The notes under the pieces: model-generated | Database searches by the model: none | Seen by the model: only the letters and a program-made list of their open reading frames with translations | What the model was told of the DNA's origin: nothing | Position numbers and translations under genes: made by a program | In this document: positions 44,871 through 45,033 of the stretch, piece by piece | How the letters are laid out: every line of letters starts with the position of its first letter | Position numbering within the stretch: the stretch's first letter is position 1 | Origin: Candidatus Thiosymbion sp. | GTDB lineage: Bacteria; Pseudomonadota; Gammaproteobacteria; Chromatiales; Chromatiaceae | Assembly: GCA_018435665.1 (NCBI GenBank) | Contig: JAHDND010000161.1 | Coordinates: forward strand, 1-45,033 | Direction: 5' to 3' | Length of the DNA stretch: 45,033 bases

Positions 44871-45033
44871 ATGTGGCAAACGGCCCGCCAACACCCTGGC
44901 GCCCTAGTCGCCTCCTTATCCTTGCACCTGCTCCTCGGGGTCCTCGCCCTGACCGGGGCGGCCTGGCTGGATTGGGGGCAGGAAGAGGCCATCCGGCCCC
45001 AGGTCATCCAGGCCACCGTCGTCGATGCGGCGA
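44871..45033 (+). CDS. tolA: TolA N-terminus, cut by window end
   Basis: Only the first 54 residues are present, too short for the supplied frame calls. ATG 44871: MWQTARQHPGALVASLSLHL, then LLGVLALTGAAWLDWG and QVIQATVVDAA. A short cytoplasmic start, one membrane helix and the block QATVVDA are the normal TolA N-terminus (energy-coupling helix that contacts TolQR), with the conserved Ser-His pair in SLHLLLG. The frame is open to the window end. Confidence 0.85.
   Translation, partial: MWQTARQHPGALVASLSLHLLLGVLALTGAAWLDWGQEEAIRPQVIQATVVDAA

Noticed and set aside
1..45033. tRNA or rRNA genes
   Set aside because: None recognised: no cloverleaf with a TTCGANNC arm in a gap, and no rRNA-like stretch.

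Overview
The window looks like chromosomal DNA from a GC-rich gammaproteobacterium, most likely a purple sulfur bacterium of the Chromatiaceae. This is inferred from the form I RuBisCO set cbbL-cbbS-cbbQ-cbbO, the ybgC-tolQ-tolR-tolA order and the codon use; no 16S rRNA or tRNA was seen, so the taxon is not proven.

Region 1 (1-4951): a three-gene export operon of the yhiI-rbbA-yhhJ type (HlyD adaptor, double-ATPase/permease fusion, ABC-2 permease), with the genes joined by ATGA overlaps. Region 2 (5050-22618): a defence island. A decayed DUF1016 nuclease lies at its left edge and a decayed DUF2442-like gene at its right edge. Between them is a BREX phage-defence operon: brxE-brxA-brxB-brxC-(AlbA_2 remnant)-pglX(N half)-[antitoxin-like, antitoxin-like, PIN toxin]-pglX(C half)-[UPF0175 antitoxin, DUF3368 PIN toxin]-pglZ-brxL. 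Three things are unusual. The methyltransferase gene pglX is cut in two by a toxin-antitoxin cassette that overlaps the second half by ATGA. The set mixes a type 6 marker (brxE) with the type 1 set (brxL). The BrxL protein shows no Lon protease domain and ends in a domain like the C-terminal domain of human MITD1 (MIT_C, phospholipase D-like).

Region 3 (22738-28720, minus strand): RuBisCO large and small subunits with a clear intrinsic terminator behind them, then the activase genes cbbQ and cbbO. Copies of a palindromic repeat family flank these genes, and a third copy lies near 38.95 kb. Region 4 (28739-33786): an outer-membrane SphA/MetA-like protein, divergent from a TRAP transporter operon (dctP-dctQ-dctM) whose large permease carries a Gly-Trp-Gly-Gln repeat tail. 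Region 5 (34119-43097): rlmI, gatB, a Tat/lipoprotein-type amidohydrolase, a TetR regulator, a Uma2-family protein and a hybrid sensor kinase broken by a one-base frameshift. Region 6 (43248-45033): the start of the tol-pal cluster, ybgC-tolQ-tolR-tolA, with tolA cut off by the window end.

Most long open frames opposite the genes above are shadows caused by the high GC content and were left out.
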